DNA of 6,562 nucleotides from Deltaproteobacteria bacterium (GCA_019307165.1 JAFDKD010000494.1:1-6562), one strand, 5' to 3'; numbered from the stretch's first letter, positions 1-5,920 are shown. Notes: generated from the letters alone by a model not told the origin. Translations and numbers: made by a program.

Positions 1-82
1 CTTTTTGTTTACCGCAATTCGTCGTTCGAATGTCGGCCGTCAGCACAAGTCGAGTCTACCACACATCAATACCCCTTGGTTT

Positions 83-1147
83 CTACAACCCGATGTCTTC
101 CAGGGCATCGGAGGCCAGCCCGACCAGGTGGGGCACGTCCTGGTCCATGTGGGCGAAACGCTCGTCATCGGTCTGACCCCTGGCGTAACGGATGTAGATC
201 TGCTGGACCACGACGGCCGTCTTCCAAAGGGCGAACGCTTCATACCACTTGGCCAGTTCGACTTCGACGCCGGTTAATTCGGAATACCGCCGGACCATGT
301 CGATGCGGCGCGGCATTTTGGTCAGATCGGGATTCTCCTTGCGGTTTCGAAGGCAATCATCATCGTGCTCGGGCCAGTAGTTCAACAGGGTGCCCAGATC
401 GATCAGCGGATCGCCCACTGTAGTCATATCCCAGTCGAAAAACGATTTGATTCGGTCCGGATCGGCCGGATCGAACTGGCAGTTGTGCAGTCCTAAATCA
501 TTGTGCACCAGGCTGATGCGCGAGGGTTCCGGAATCGATCGCTCCAGACGTTGATGAACCTGGTCGAACAGGGCCAGATCATCCTCCTTGGCCAGATGCC
601 ACCGTTTATTCCAACCCGATACCTGCCGCTGGACAAAACCATCAGGTTTTCCCAGGTCCATCAATCCCATCTCGCCCGGGTCCAGGCTGTGAAACTCGGC
701 CATGGCCTCGATCAGGGCCATGCTGACCCGACGTTCCACCTCCGGGTGGTGAACCAATTCATCCGGCATCGGTCCATCGATGACCACGCCGGTCCGTCGT
801 TCCATGATGAAAAACGGGGCCCCGGCCACACTCTCGTCTTCACAGAACAGATAGGCTCGGGGAGCACGGTCGAAATAACGCCATAAGCAGGAGAGTACAT
901 TGTACTCCCGGGCCATATCGTGCCCCCCGGGGGCCAACGGCCCGAAGGGAGGTCGCCGCAGAACCAGTTCGCGGTTGCTGAACTGGAGGAGATAGGTCAG
1001 GTTGGCGTGACCCCGCGGAAACTGGAGAACCTCCATCGCGCCCTCCAGTTCGGGCATCTCAGTCTTCAGGTGCGCCTCGATCCGCGGCCAGTCCAGGTCT
1101 TCCCCGAAACGAACCGGAATGGTATCCGATGGTATTGAGTGCGTCAT
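83..1147 (-). CDS. APH-fold phosphotransferase, ACAD10/ACAD11 N-terminal-domain type
   Basis: A 354-residue cytosolic kinase-fold protein of the aminoglycoside phosphotransferase (APH) superfamily, in the branch that forms the N-terminal half of ACAD10/ACAD11 and stands alone in bacteria. Visible motifs: a nucleotide-loop-like RGHANLTY (45-52), the strand VLRRPPFG (62-69), REYNVL (80-85), the catalytic loop HNDLGLHN (215-222, Asp217) and the metal-binding FFDWD (236-240, Asp238) followed by TTVGDPLIDLG. Family members phosphorylate hydroxyl groups; in the studied 4-hydroxyacyl-CoA route an acyl-CoA dehydrogenase-like partner then removes the phosphate. The substrate here is inferred to be a hydroxyacyl-CoA, not proven. 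I chose the ATG at 1147 because the family homology begins just after it and GGGAG lies 10 nt upstream; the frame is open to 1393 but the extra 82 residues look like noise. It is the last minus-strand gene in the window, about 100 nt after the activase relic. A dehydrogenase remnant lies upstream in the same orientation, so its usual partner appears lost locally. Confidence 0.93.
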   Translation of the reverse strand: MTHSIPSDTIPVRFGEDLDWPRIEAHLKTEMPELEGAMEVLQFPRGHANLTYLLQFSNRELVLRRPPFGPLAPGGHDMAREYNVLSCLWRYFDRAPRAYLFCEDESVAGAPFFIMERRTGVVIDGPMPDELVHHPEVERRVSMALIEAMAEFHSLDPGEMGLMDLGKPDGFVQRQVSGWNKRWHLAKEDDLALFDQVHQRLERSIPEPSRISLVHNDLGLHNCQFDPADPDRIKSFFDWDMTTVGDPLIDLGTLLNYWPEHDDDCLRNRKENPDLTKMPRRIDMVRRYSELTGVEVELAKWYEAFALWKTAVVVQQIYIRYARGQTDDERFAHMDQDVPHLVGLASDALEDIGL

Positions 1148-1250
1148 GTAATCAATGCTCCCATAGGGTGTATCTATTCCCTCACGGTTTAACGATGGTG
1201 TCGCGTCCCCGACGGTGCCGCCATGAACGTTGAAACCTTCCCATCCTATG

Positions 1251-2194
1251 TTAGTCGATCTCGCCGGAAAACTCCCTTTCAATTTGGACCGATTTTTGCG
1301 GTGCGCAAAACTCGGCCCCGGCGGCGTGTTTGCCTTTCCGGAGCGCCTCATTGTCCCGCTCGCCGGTGACGGTCCGGAGGCCCAACTCGTCAAAAAATTT
1401 GCGCCACAGCGGCAGATCTTCGGCCATGTGCAGCGCGGCCGGCAGTCCGATGGTGATCTCGCCCGGCGCGGACCGAGGCCGGAAACCGAGCGCTTCCTTG
1501 TGGGCCCGCATCAGGTCGAAACCGGAGTGATTTGCACTTACGCGCTTTTGGGCTTCGTAGTCGCGGCCGCACAGGAATCCGTACGCCACCGGCCCGTATT
1601 CCAGGTCGGCCACGGTGAGCTTGCAGTGGTTGGGGCAGAGCTCACAGATCTCAGATCGAATCGGAATTCGTTTTCGGTGCAAGTCGACGCCCCGAAAGGC
1701 GCTCCGTTCAAATCGTTCGTCGGCCAGCATCAAGGCGGCGCCCACGATCCGGCCGACCAGCTTGCGGCCCGATCCCGTGGTGCCCACCCCCAACACGTCA
1801 AACCGTGCACCGGTTTTTTGCCTCACGTCATCCACGGCGGCCAGCAGATGTTGAACAGCCGCGACCGGCCGTCCTGGTCGAACACGAGCAGTCCGAACCG
1901 TTCCGCACCCACGGTAAGAATCGAGGGCGATCACCCGTGGAACCGCCTAACAGCCTGGATAACGGCGATCTGGTTGTCGTATCGGTAATCGGAAAGGATG
2001 GTCTCCGGTGTGGACGTTGTGGCGGCCACACCGGCCACCGCTTCGAGGTCGACCTCGGCCAGCATCCGGCGGTAGCATCCAGCGGTATCGCCTTGGTGAA
2101 AGGTATAATCCGTGTGGACGACCTCCCCCAGTTCGTTGACCACGGCGAGACCGACGGCGGCCGATCCCACGTCTATGCCCAGCATATTGGCCAT
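1251..2194 (-). pseudogene. Decayed activase of 2-hydroxyacyl-CoA dehydratase / benzoyl-CoA reductase family (BadF/BcrA/HgdC plus DUF2229)
   Basis: A relic of the large ATP-dependent activase that injects electrons into radical dehydratases or reductases; intact relatives with two ASKHA ATPase domains plus DUF2229 usually exceed 1000 residues. Reading from 2194: MANMLGIDVGS (phosphate-1 motif) starts ATPase domain 1 and continues to RRFHG. An in-frame TGA (1931-1933) interrupts it, after which the same frame resumes with ILTVGAERFGLLVFDQDG. Near 1865-1872 the frame changes and the sequence jumps into domain 2 (GRPVAAVQHLLAAVDD, GVGTTGSGRK). Near 1710-1722 it jumps again to AFRGVDL and the cysteine region CELCPNHCK plus GFLCGRDY. 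It then enters the DUF2229 start (IGLPAALHMAEDLP, AGAEFCAP) and diverges to a stop at 1251. The CAAGTGSF cysteine motifs that hold the bridging cluster are absent, so it cannot work as an activase. It follows the dehydrogenase relic. Family identity is strong; deletion endpoints are approximate. Confidence 0.88.
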
Positions 2195-2284
2195 TTGCCG
2201 TTGCCTTTTAAAGGTCCGCAGAAAAAAAACTGCCCGTATACCAGCCCGCATCAAATGGTTGGTTGCCATACGGCGGGCGTTATC

Positions 2285-2474
2285 GAACAGCTCCGCCGCG
2301 ATGAGCAGTCTCCTGATCTCCGAGGTGCGGGCCCCGATTTCCAAGAGTTTGATGTCCCGAAGCAGGCGGCTGACGGGGAATTCGTCCATGTACCCGTATC
2401 CGCCGTGTATCTGGACCGCCTCCAGGCAGACTTTGTACGATGCATCTCGTTGGGGAGATCTTGCCCGTGTTTTC
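2285..2474 (-). pseudogene. Acyl-CoA dehydrogenase C-terminal remnant
   Basis: Only the last part of an acyl-CoA dehydrogenase survives. The segment from ASYKVCLEAVQIHGGYGYM through EFPVSRLLRDIKLLEIG and ARTSEIRRLLIAAELF is the canonical C-terminal helical bundle, including the QIHGGYGY stretch that contacts FAD and the EIG-TSE motif. Immediately upstream in a different frame, NTGKISPT resembles the segment that normally precedes this region by 10-20 residues, so a small deletion with a frameshift near 2447 is likely. The rest of the roughly 380-residue enzyme is missing; the dehalogenase stop lies only about 75 bp away. There is no stop after AAELF: the frame runs on and reads straight into the start of the activase relic. 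It would have oxidised an acyl-CoA to an enoyl-CoA, or served the neighbouring phosphotransferase. The tail assignment is firm; the NTGKISPT part is tentative. Confidence 0.82.
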
Positions 2475-2548
2475 AAGGTCTCTCTTGAACCGCTTTTTAC
2501 AACCCGTTCCTGCCCTTATTTTTAAGTATCCTTCAATCAATTGCGAAT

Positions 2549-3427
2549 CTATAACTTCTGGCGCCATTTAGCTGTTTCTGAACCGATGAGATGCGGGTTG
2601 TCTTCCTGGATGAAATGGCTGCCAGGACCGATATCAATTGTTTCCAGGTTTTCCAGGTTGTCTCGGCACCACTGGACCACCTCTTCCGGGAAAATGGCGC
2701 CCGGCTGCGCATAAAAGAGCAACTTGGGCGTGTCTGAGGTTTTGGCCCATTCGTTAAACGCTACAGCCGCCTCGTAAACATCGGCCGGCTCTCCATCGAT
2801 GGGCAGGTCATTCGGGAAGCGCCAGATGGGTTTCCGAGTAGCCGGGTCCAGAAATGGTTCGCGGTAATGCTCCATCTCAACCTCGGTCAGCCCCCTGACC
2901 ACTGAATTGGGAAGCACGCCCTCGACAAACAGGTTTTTTTCTACAATCAATTTCCAGCCCAGTTCCGGAGTGCGGAAGGCCATGAACAAGTCGCGGGCCT
3001 GGTCTGAATTTACCACCCACGGTATGGTGAAGACCGGTTCCATAAAGGCGATGCCCTTCACGTTGTCCTCATGGCGCATGGCATAATAAAAGCCCAGGGC
3101 GCCACCCCAGTCGTGGATAACTAGGGTGATATTTTCCAGACCCAGCTTTTCGATAAATCCTTCCAGATACACCGCATGGTCAAAAAACCGGTACTCGATA
3201 TCCGGCTTGTCCGATTTGCCCATTCCTATCAGGTCCGGGGCAATGCACCTGCCTAAAGGGGCCAGATGGGGGATGATGTTTCTCCATAGATAGCATGAAG
3301 TCGGGTTTCCGTGGAGGAAGAGGATCGGGTCTCCGGTTCCTTCCTCGATATAGTGCATGTTTGACCCATTTACTTCGATATACTTTGATTCAAAAGGAAA
3401 TTCAGTTGAGATTTCTTGTGTGGTCAC
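2549..3427 (-). CDS. dhaA: Haloalkane dehalogenase, subfamily II (DhaA/LinB type)
   Basis: A 292-residue alpha/beta-hydrolase predicted to cleave carbon-halogen bonds of haloalkanes hydrolytically, giving an alcohol, halide and a proton without cofactor or oxygen. The full subfamily II set is visible: HGNPTS (39-44, halide-binding Asn41), IHDWGGALGF (104-113, nucleophile Asp106 and halide-binding Trp107), FMEP (128-131, catalytic acid Glu130) and GSHFIQEDNP (269-278, catalytic His271). Further family signatures are LWRNIIPH, RCIAPDLIGMGKSDKPD and LTEVEMEHYREPFL. From memory of Rhodococcus DhaA these positions match within one residue. The GTG at 3427 was chosen because GGGAG lies 6 nt upstream (3434-3438) and it gives the family length. 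The frame is open to 3511, but an ATG at 3505 has no Shine-Dalgarno sequence. It is the first gene after the 3563-3591 promoter. Base composition looks less GC-rich than the relics downstream. Natural substrate unknown. Confidence 0.94.
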   Translation of the reverse strand: MTTQEISTEFPFESKYIEVNGSNMHYIEEGTGDPILFLHGNPTSCYLWRNIIPHLAPLGRCIAPDLIGMGKSDKPDIEYRFFDHAVYLEGFIEKLGLENITLVIHDWGGALGFYYAMRHEDNVKGIAFMEPVFTIPWVVNSDQARDLFMAFRTPELGWKLIVEKNLFVEGVLPNSVVRGLTEVEMEHYREPFLDPATRKPIWRFPNDLPIDGEPADVYEAAVAFNEWAKTSDTPKLLFYAQPGAIFPEEVVQWCRDNLENLETIDIGPGSHFIQEDNPHLIGSETAKWRQKL

Positions 3428-3562
3428 TTTTGTCTCCCATCCGGTTGGTGTTTTGCAGGCATGAACTTTCGGTGATGCATCAGCAAATGTCTGCCACTTG
3501 CTCATACACACATTTCAATTGAGTGATCGGATTTAACGGGGTTGAAGCTCTTTATGCAGTAG

Positions 3563-3591
3563 AGTGTAGTCGAGAGGGGGCCCAGTGTCAA
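3563..3591 (-). promoter_or_regulatory. Predicted sigma70 promoter for the dehalogenase transcript
   Basis: On the minus strand a perfect -35 TTGACA (3586-3591) is followed by exactly 17 bases and a -10 TACACT (3563-3568, 4 of 6 consensus). Transcription would start near 3556 and leave a leader of about 130 nt before the GTG at 3427. It is well placed to drive the minus-strand block. Prediction from sequence only. Confidence 0.6.
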
Positions 3592-3893
3592 TTTGGGCAG
3601 GAGGACCATATGTTGTGTCTAATTTATGAATAATATGAGGTTGCGATCCTTTCCCAAAAGGTGAAAATATCATCCCCCTCAAAAACCGGTGATATGTCTG
3701 ACAGATCCGGACTTAGCTCTGATTGAAGCTACCAGCTATCTATCAACTCTTTAAACCTGTGAAAGTCGATGATCGTCATGATTGCTTTATTAACCCATCT
3801 CCATAACATTTCGCAAGTTTACTTTTTTAAAAAGACCTTTTTGCCTTCCCTCCCATCGCCACAGTGATATAGGGGGACAATCCTATAACACGT

Positions 3894-3923
3894 TTGACAG
3901 CGAAGGATTCGATGAATTACTAT
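3894..3923 (+). promoter_or_regulatory. Predicted sigma70 promoter for the PaaG-like gene
   Basis: A perfect -35 TTGACA (3894-3899) is followed after 18 bases by TACTAT (3918-3923, 4 of 6); reading the -10 as TTACTA gives 17 bases. The predicted start near 3930 leaves a leader of about 60 nt before the ATG at 3991. Spacing and position are convincing but untested. Confidence 0.55.
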
Positions 3924-3990
3924 ACCCAGACATGAATAATGTATTTGATTTTAGTAAAATTGGTGAAAAATAGTTTTTCAGCAAGGAGAC

Positions 3991-4794
3991 ATGATGGAAT
4001 ACAAGCGATTGCGGCTCGAGTTCAAAGACGACATTGCCATTCTGACGCTTTACCACCCCGAAGTTCTGAACGCCATTTCGCTGCTGATGATCCGGGAATT
4101 AAACCAGGCTGTCGAAGAAATCGAAGACCCGGCAAATGGGGCCCGCTGTTTGCTGATGACGGGCGCAGGACGCGGTTTCAGCGCCGGGGCCAACCTCAGC
4201 GACACCGAAGCCCGATTGAGCCGGGCCGACAGGAAAATGGACGCCGGTGAAGCCCTGACCAAATATTACAACCCCTTTTTCATTCGACTCAAAAAGCTGA
4301 AAATGCCCTTCGTCACCGCCGTCAACGGTCCTGCCGCCGGTGTGGGCATGAGTTTGGCGATAATGGGCGATTTGGTCCTGGCGGCCCGGTCATCATTTTT
4401 CCTGCAGGCATTCCGCCATATCGGCCTCATCCCCGACGGCGGGGCCACTTATATCCTTCCCCGGCTGGTGGGATTTTCACGGGCCATGGAATTGTCGCTC
4501 CTGGGCGAAAAACTGCCTGCCGAAAAGGCCCTGGAATGGGGTCTGATCAACCGGGTCTATGATGATGAGGAGCTGATGCCCCGGGCCTTGGAATTATGCA
4601 GGGAATTGGCCCAGGGTCCGACCGAGGCCTTGCGGCTCATCCGAAAAGCCTATTGGAACAGCATCGACAACACCTACGAACAACAGCTCGGACTGGAAGG
4701 CATGCTCCAAAAGCAGGCCGGCCGGACCGAGGATTTCATGGAAGGCGTATCAGCTTTTCTGGATAAAAGACCGGCCGATTTCAAAGGTAAATAG
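3991..4794 (+). CDS. PaaG-like enoyl-CoA hydratase/isomerase (crotonase fold)
   Basis: A 267-residue crotonase-superfamily protein acting on CoA thioesters in the cytosol. The oxyanion hole is formed by GFSAGANL (62-69) and NGPAAGVGMSLA (112-123). The two glutamates of classical enoyl-CoA hydratases are absent: Ser121 and Phe141 occupy the aligned positions. Instead HIGLIPDGGATYILPRLVG carries Asp149 in the place of the catalytic aspartate of PaaG-type isomerases, so double-bond isomerisation or ring-enoyl chemistry is more likely than hydration. The stretch LLGEKLPAEKALEWGLINRV fits the PaaG/ECI branch. Two adjacent ATGs (3991, 3994) follow AAGGAG (3983-3988); the second has the better 5-nt spacing, so the protein may start one residue later. 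It is monocistronic here: a repeat array follows 6 nt after the stop and no other paa gene is present. A role in phenylacetate degradation is therefore unproven; fatty-acid or cyclic-acid oxidation is equally possible. Confidence 0.92.
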   Translation: MMEYKRLRLEFKDDIAILTLYHPEVLNAISLLMIRELNQAVEEIEDPANGARCLLMTGAGRGFSAGANLSDTEARLSRADRKMDAGEALTKYYNPFFIRLKKLKMPFVTAVNGPAAGVGMSLAIMGDLVLAARSSFFLQAFRHIGLIPDGGATYILPRLVGFSRAMELSLLGEKLPAEKALEWGLINRVYDDEELMPRALELCRELAQGPTEALRLIRKAYWNSIDNTYEQQLGLEGMLQKQAGRTEDFMEGVSAFLDKRPADFKGK

Positions 4795-4800
4795 AAGGCC

Positions 4801-4909
4801 GGACATCAGAAATCGGAAGTCGGAGGTCAGAGGGCGGAGGACGGAGATCAGAGGGCAGACCCGGCGTCGCCTTCGGCTATGCCGTGGCAAGGGTCGGAAG
4901 TCAGAGAAC
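4801..4909 (+). repeat. Degenerate heptamer tandem array (GGAGGTC-like)
   Basis: Eight consecutive 7-bp units run from 4801 to 4856: GGACATC, AGAAATC, GGAAGTC, GGAGGTC, AGAGGGC, GGAGGAC, GGAGATC, AGAGGGC. All fit RGANNNC. A 39-bp unrelated GC-rich block (4857-4895, containing GCCTTCGGC) interrupts the array, after which two more units in the same style follow (GGAAGTC, AGAGAAC, 4896-4909). It starts 6 bp after the isomerase stop. Similar heptanucleotide short tandem repeats are known in cyanobacteria and I associate them with sulfate reducers; function unknown. No coding sense: the period is not a multiple of three. Confidence 0.85.
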
Positions 4910-5064
4910 GGTTAGACAGTAAGACGGTAGGACGGTGAGACGGTAGGACAGTGGGACAGTAGGACGGTCAAAACGGTGAAACTGTAGGTACGGTCCGACG
5001 GTCCGACTGAAGTACGGTGGGGCGGTATGTACGGTCGGACAGTCCGACGGTCCAACTGTCCTAC
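4910..5064 (+). repeat. Degenerate octamer tandem array (GGTAGGAC / GGTCCGAC)
   Basis: Nineteen units run without gaps directly after the heptamer array; sixteen are 8 bp and three are 9 bp. Examples are GGTAGGAC (4926, 4942), AGTAGGAC (4958), GGTCCGAC (4992, 5000), GGTCGGAC (5033) and TGTCCTAC (5057). Nearly every unit fits NGTNNNAC. The first half is rich in GGTAGGAC; the second half contains reversed cores, so GTAGGACAGT at 4943-4952 has its exact reverse complement at 5055-5064, and GTCGGAC-A-GTCCGAC (5034-5048) is a perfect palindrome around one base. The minus-strand open frames across it (Ser/Tyr/Leu/Thr/Pro-rich) are repeat artefacts. From 5065 to 5120 nothing further is visible before the vapBC control region. 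Confidence 0.88.
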
Positions 5065-5128
5065 GGGTTTTACTCCATGCTCTCCGCTCCTGGCGCAAAG
5101 CAGGATATCTTGACCACGAAATACACGC

Positions 5129-5157
5129 TTGACAAATGGAACTCCTATGTGTATCTT
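5129..5157 (+). promoter_or_regulatory. Predicted sigma70 promoter of vapBC
   Basis: A perfect -35 TTGACA (5129-5134), a 17-base spacer and TATCTT as -10 (5152-5157, 4 of 6). Transcription would start near 5164, only about 16 nt before the vapB ATG, just enough to include the AAGGAGG ribosome site. Confidence 0.65.
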
Positions 5158-5165
5158 AATACACA
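5148..5165 (+). promoter_or_regulatory. Palindromic operator overlapping the vapBC -10
   Basis: TGTGTAT (5148-5154) and ATACACA (5159-5165) form a perfect 7-bp inverted repeat around CTTA, covering the -10 box. A third half-site, ATACAC, sits at 5121-5126 just upstream of the -35. VapB antitoxins commonly repress their own promoter, with VapC as co-repressor, by binding such palindromes. Binding here is inferred. Confidence 0.6.
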
Positions 5166-5179
5166 AAAGGAGGTGTATC

Positions 5180-5380
5180 ATGCGGACCAATATTGTGCTG
5201 GATGACAAACTCGTGGAAGAGGCGATGATTCTAAGCGGTGCTAAGACCAAAAAGGAAGTGATTTCCAATGCCTTGCAGGAATTTGTAACGACCCGAAAGC
5301 GCCTGAATCTGCTGGATCTGGAGGGCAAGATTGAATTTGAGAAGGCCTATGATTACAAAGGCCTGCGGGAAGGGCGATGA
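5180..5380 (+). CDS. vapB: VapB-type antitoxin
   Basis: A 66-residue antitoxin of a type II toxin-antitoxin pair. The N-terminus MRTNIVLDDKLVEEAM fits a ribbon-helix-helix-like DNA-binding start: a short beta strand (RTNIVLD, 2-8), then helices including TKKEVISNALQEFV (23-36). The C-terminal part RLNLLDLEGKIEFEKAYDYKGLREGR is the segment that in this family wraps around the toxin; its arginines usually reach into the PIN active site. Start: the ATG at 5180 follows AAGGAGG with 6 nt spacing, and an in-frame start at 5129 falls in the -35 box and has no ribosome site. The stop overlaps the toxin start (ATGA, 5377-5380), typical of translational coupling. Predicted to neutralise VapC and repress the operon through the palindrome just upstream. 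Confidence 0.9.
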   Translation: MRTNIVLDDKLVEEAMILSGAKTKKEVISNALQEFVTTRKRLNLLDLEGKIEFEKAYDYKGLREGR

Positions 5381-5775
5381 TTCTCGTCGACACGTCGGTC
5401 CTCATCGATCTCTTCAAGGGCGTTTCCAACGAGCCCGCTAACAGGATGCGGGATGTTCTCGACCACCAAATCCCCTTTGGCATCACTTCGGTCATCTATC
5501 AGGAAGTGCTGCAGGGAGCAAAATCCGAAAAGGAATATGCTCTTTTGAGGGATTATCTTTCATCCCAGCGTTTCTTCCATCCTCGGGATCCAGTAAAATC
5601 CTATTCAGATGCAGCGCACATCTATTTTTCCTGTCGAAAGAAGGGCGTCACTGTCCGCAGCACTATTGATTGTCTCATTGCTCAAACAGCCTTGGAACAA
5701 AACCTCCTCCTCCTACACAATGACAGGGATTTTGACGCCATGGCGCCGATTATTGGATTACGCCTATACTCTTGA
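5377..5775 (+). CDS. vapC: VapC-type PIN-domain ribonuclease toxin
   Basis: A 132-residue PIN-domain protein, normal VapC length. The conserved acidic residues that bind Mg2+ or Mn2+ are all visible: Asp5 in MILVDTSVLIDLF, Glu43 in YQEVLQG, Asp98 in STIDCLIAQTAL, and Asp116/Asp118 in HNDRDFD. VapC toxins act as endoribonucleases, commonly on initiator tRNA or on 23S rRNA; which target applies here cannot be read from the sequence. The ATG overlaps the vapB stop by four bases, so translation is probably coupled and toxin kept below antitoxin. No separate ribosome site is evident, though GGGAAGGG lies 5 nt upstream. The pair sits alone between repeat arrays, a common setting for mobile toxin-antitoxin modules. 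No frameshift or missing catalytic residue, so it is probably active. Confidence 0.93.
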   Translation: MILVDTSVLIDLFKGVSNEPANRMRDVLDHQIPFGITSVIYQEVLQGAKSEKEYALLRDYLSSQRFFHPRDPVKSYSDAAHIYFSCRKKGVTVRSTIDCLIAQTALEQNLLLLHNDRDFDAMAPIIGLRLYS

Positions 5776-5803
5776 ACGGCACCAATGGCGTGCACGGTTG
5801 CAA

Positions 5804-5830
5804 TCGAACACCGCTGTCTGAGGTGTTCGA
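5804..5830 (+). other. Perfect 9-bp hairpin downstream of vapC
   Basis: TCGAACACC (5804-5812) and its exact reverse complement GGTGTTCGA (5822-5830) flank a 9-base loop, 29 bases after the vapC stop. It could stabilise or end the vapBC transcript, but no U-run follows, so it is not a standard intrinsic terminator. It could also be a protein-binding palindrome. Confidence 0.45.
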
Positions 5831-5920
5831 AGAGGCGCTACGGTGGGAATCAGGAAAAATACAAGAATGATCTATACGGTCCTACCCCCCGCGACACCCA
5901 AAGCGCCCAAAACCATCCAC

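Larger units (their letters stand above)
3428..3990. other. Divergent intergenic region between the dehalogenase and the PaaG-like gene
   Basis: About 560 bases, A+T-richer than its surroundings, separate two divergent genes. The region holds one promoter-like element for each side. From 3428 to 3511 the dehalogenase frame stays open and would add 28 residues, but it lacks family similarity and a ribosome site at its upstream starts. Between about 3600 and 3890 I see no gene, no RNA gene and no convincing terminator. A short palindromic tract CTTTTTTAAAAAG lies near 3831-3843, without a GC stem. No regulator gene is nearby. Confidence 0.6.

Noticed and set aside
1148..1393. N-terminal extension of the phosphotransferase frame
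   Set aside because: The added 82 residues show no family similarity, the frame overlaps the end of the activase relic, and the ATG at 1147 has a ribosome site.
1931..1933. TGA as selenocysteine or recoded codon
   Set aside because: It aligns with a non-catalytic position, no SECIS-like hairpin is obvious, and the frame is broken by a deletion soon after.
1251..1934. A standalone 227-residue protein
   Set aside because: It starts with a frame-shifted non-homologous segment and joins pieces of distinct activase domains, so it is part of the relic.
4775..4816. Inverted repeat CCGATTTC / GAAATCGG spanning the isomerase stop as a terminator
   Set aside because: The loop is 26 bases, no U-run follows and one arm lies in coding sequence; it could be chance.
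4801..5064. CRISPR array
   Set aside because: Units are 7-9 bp with no spacers, no 24-40 bp direct repeats and no cas genes.
4901..5328. Two minus-strand open frames over the octamer array and vapB
   Set aside because: They are Ser/Thr/Leu/Pro/Tyr-rich translations of the repeat, run antisense to vapB, and have no ribosome site or homology.
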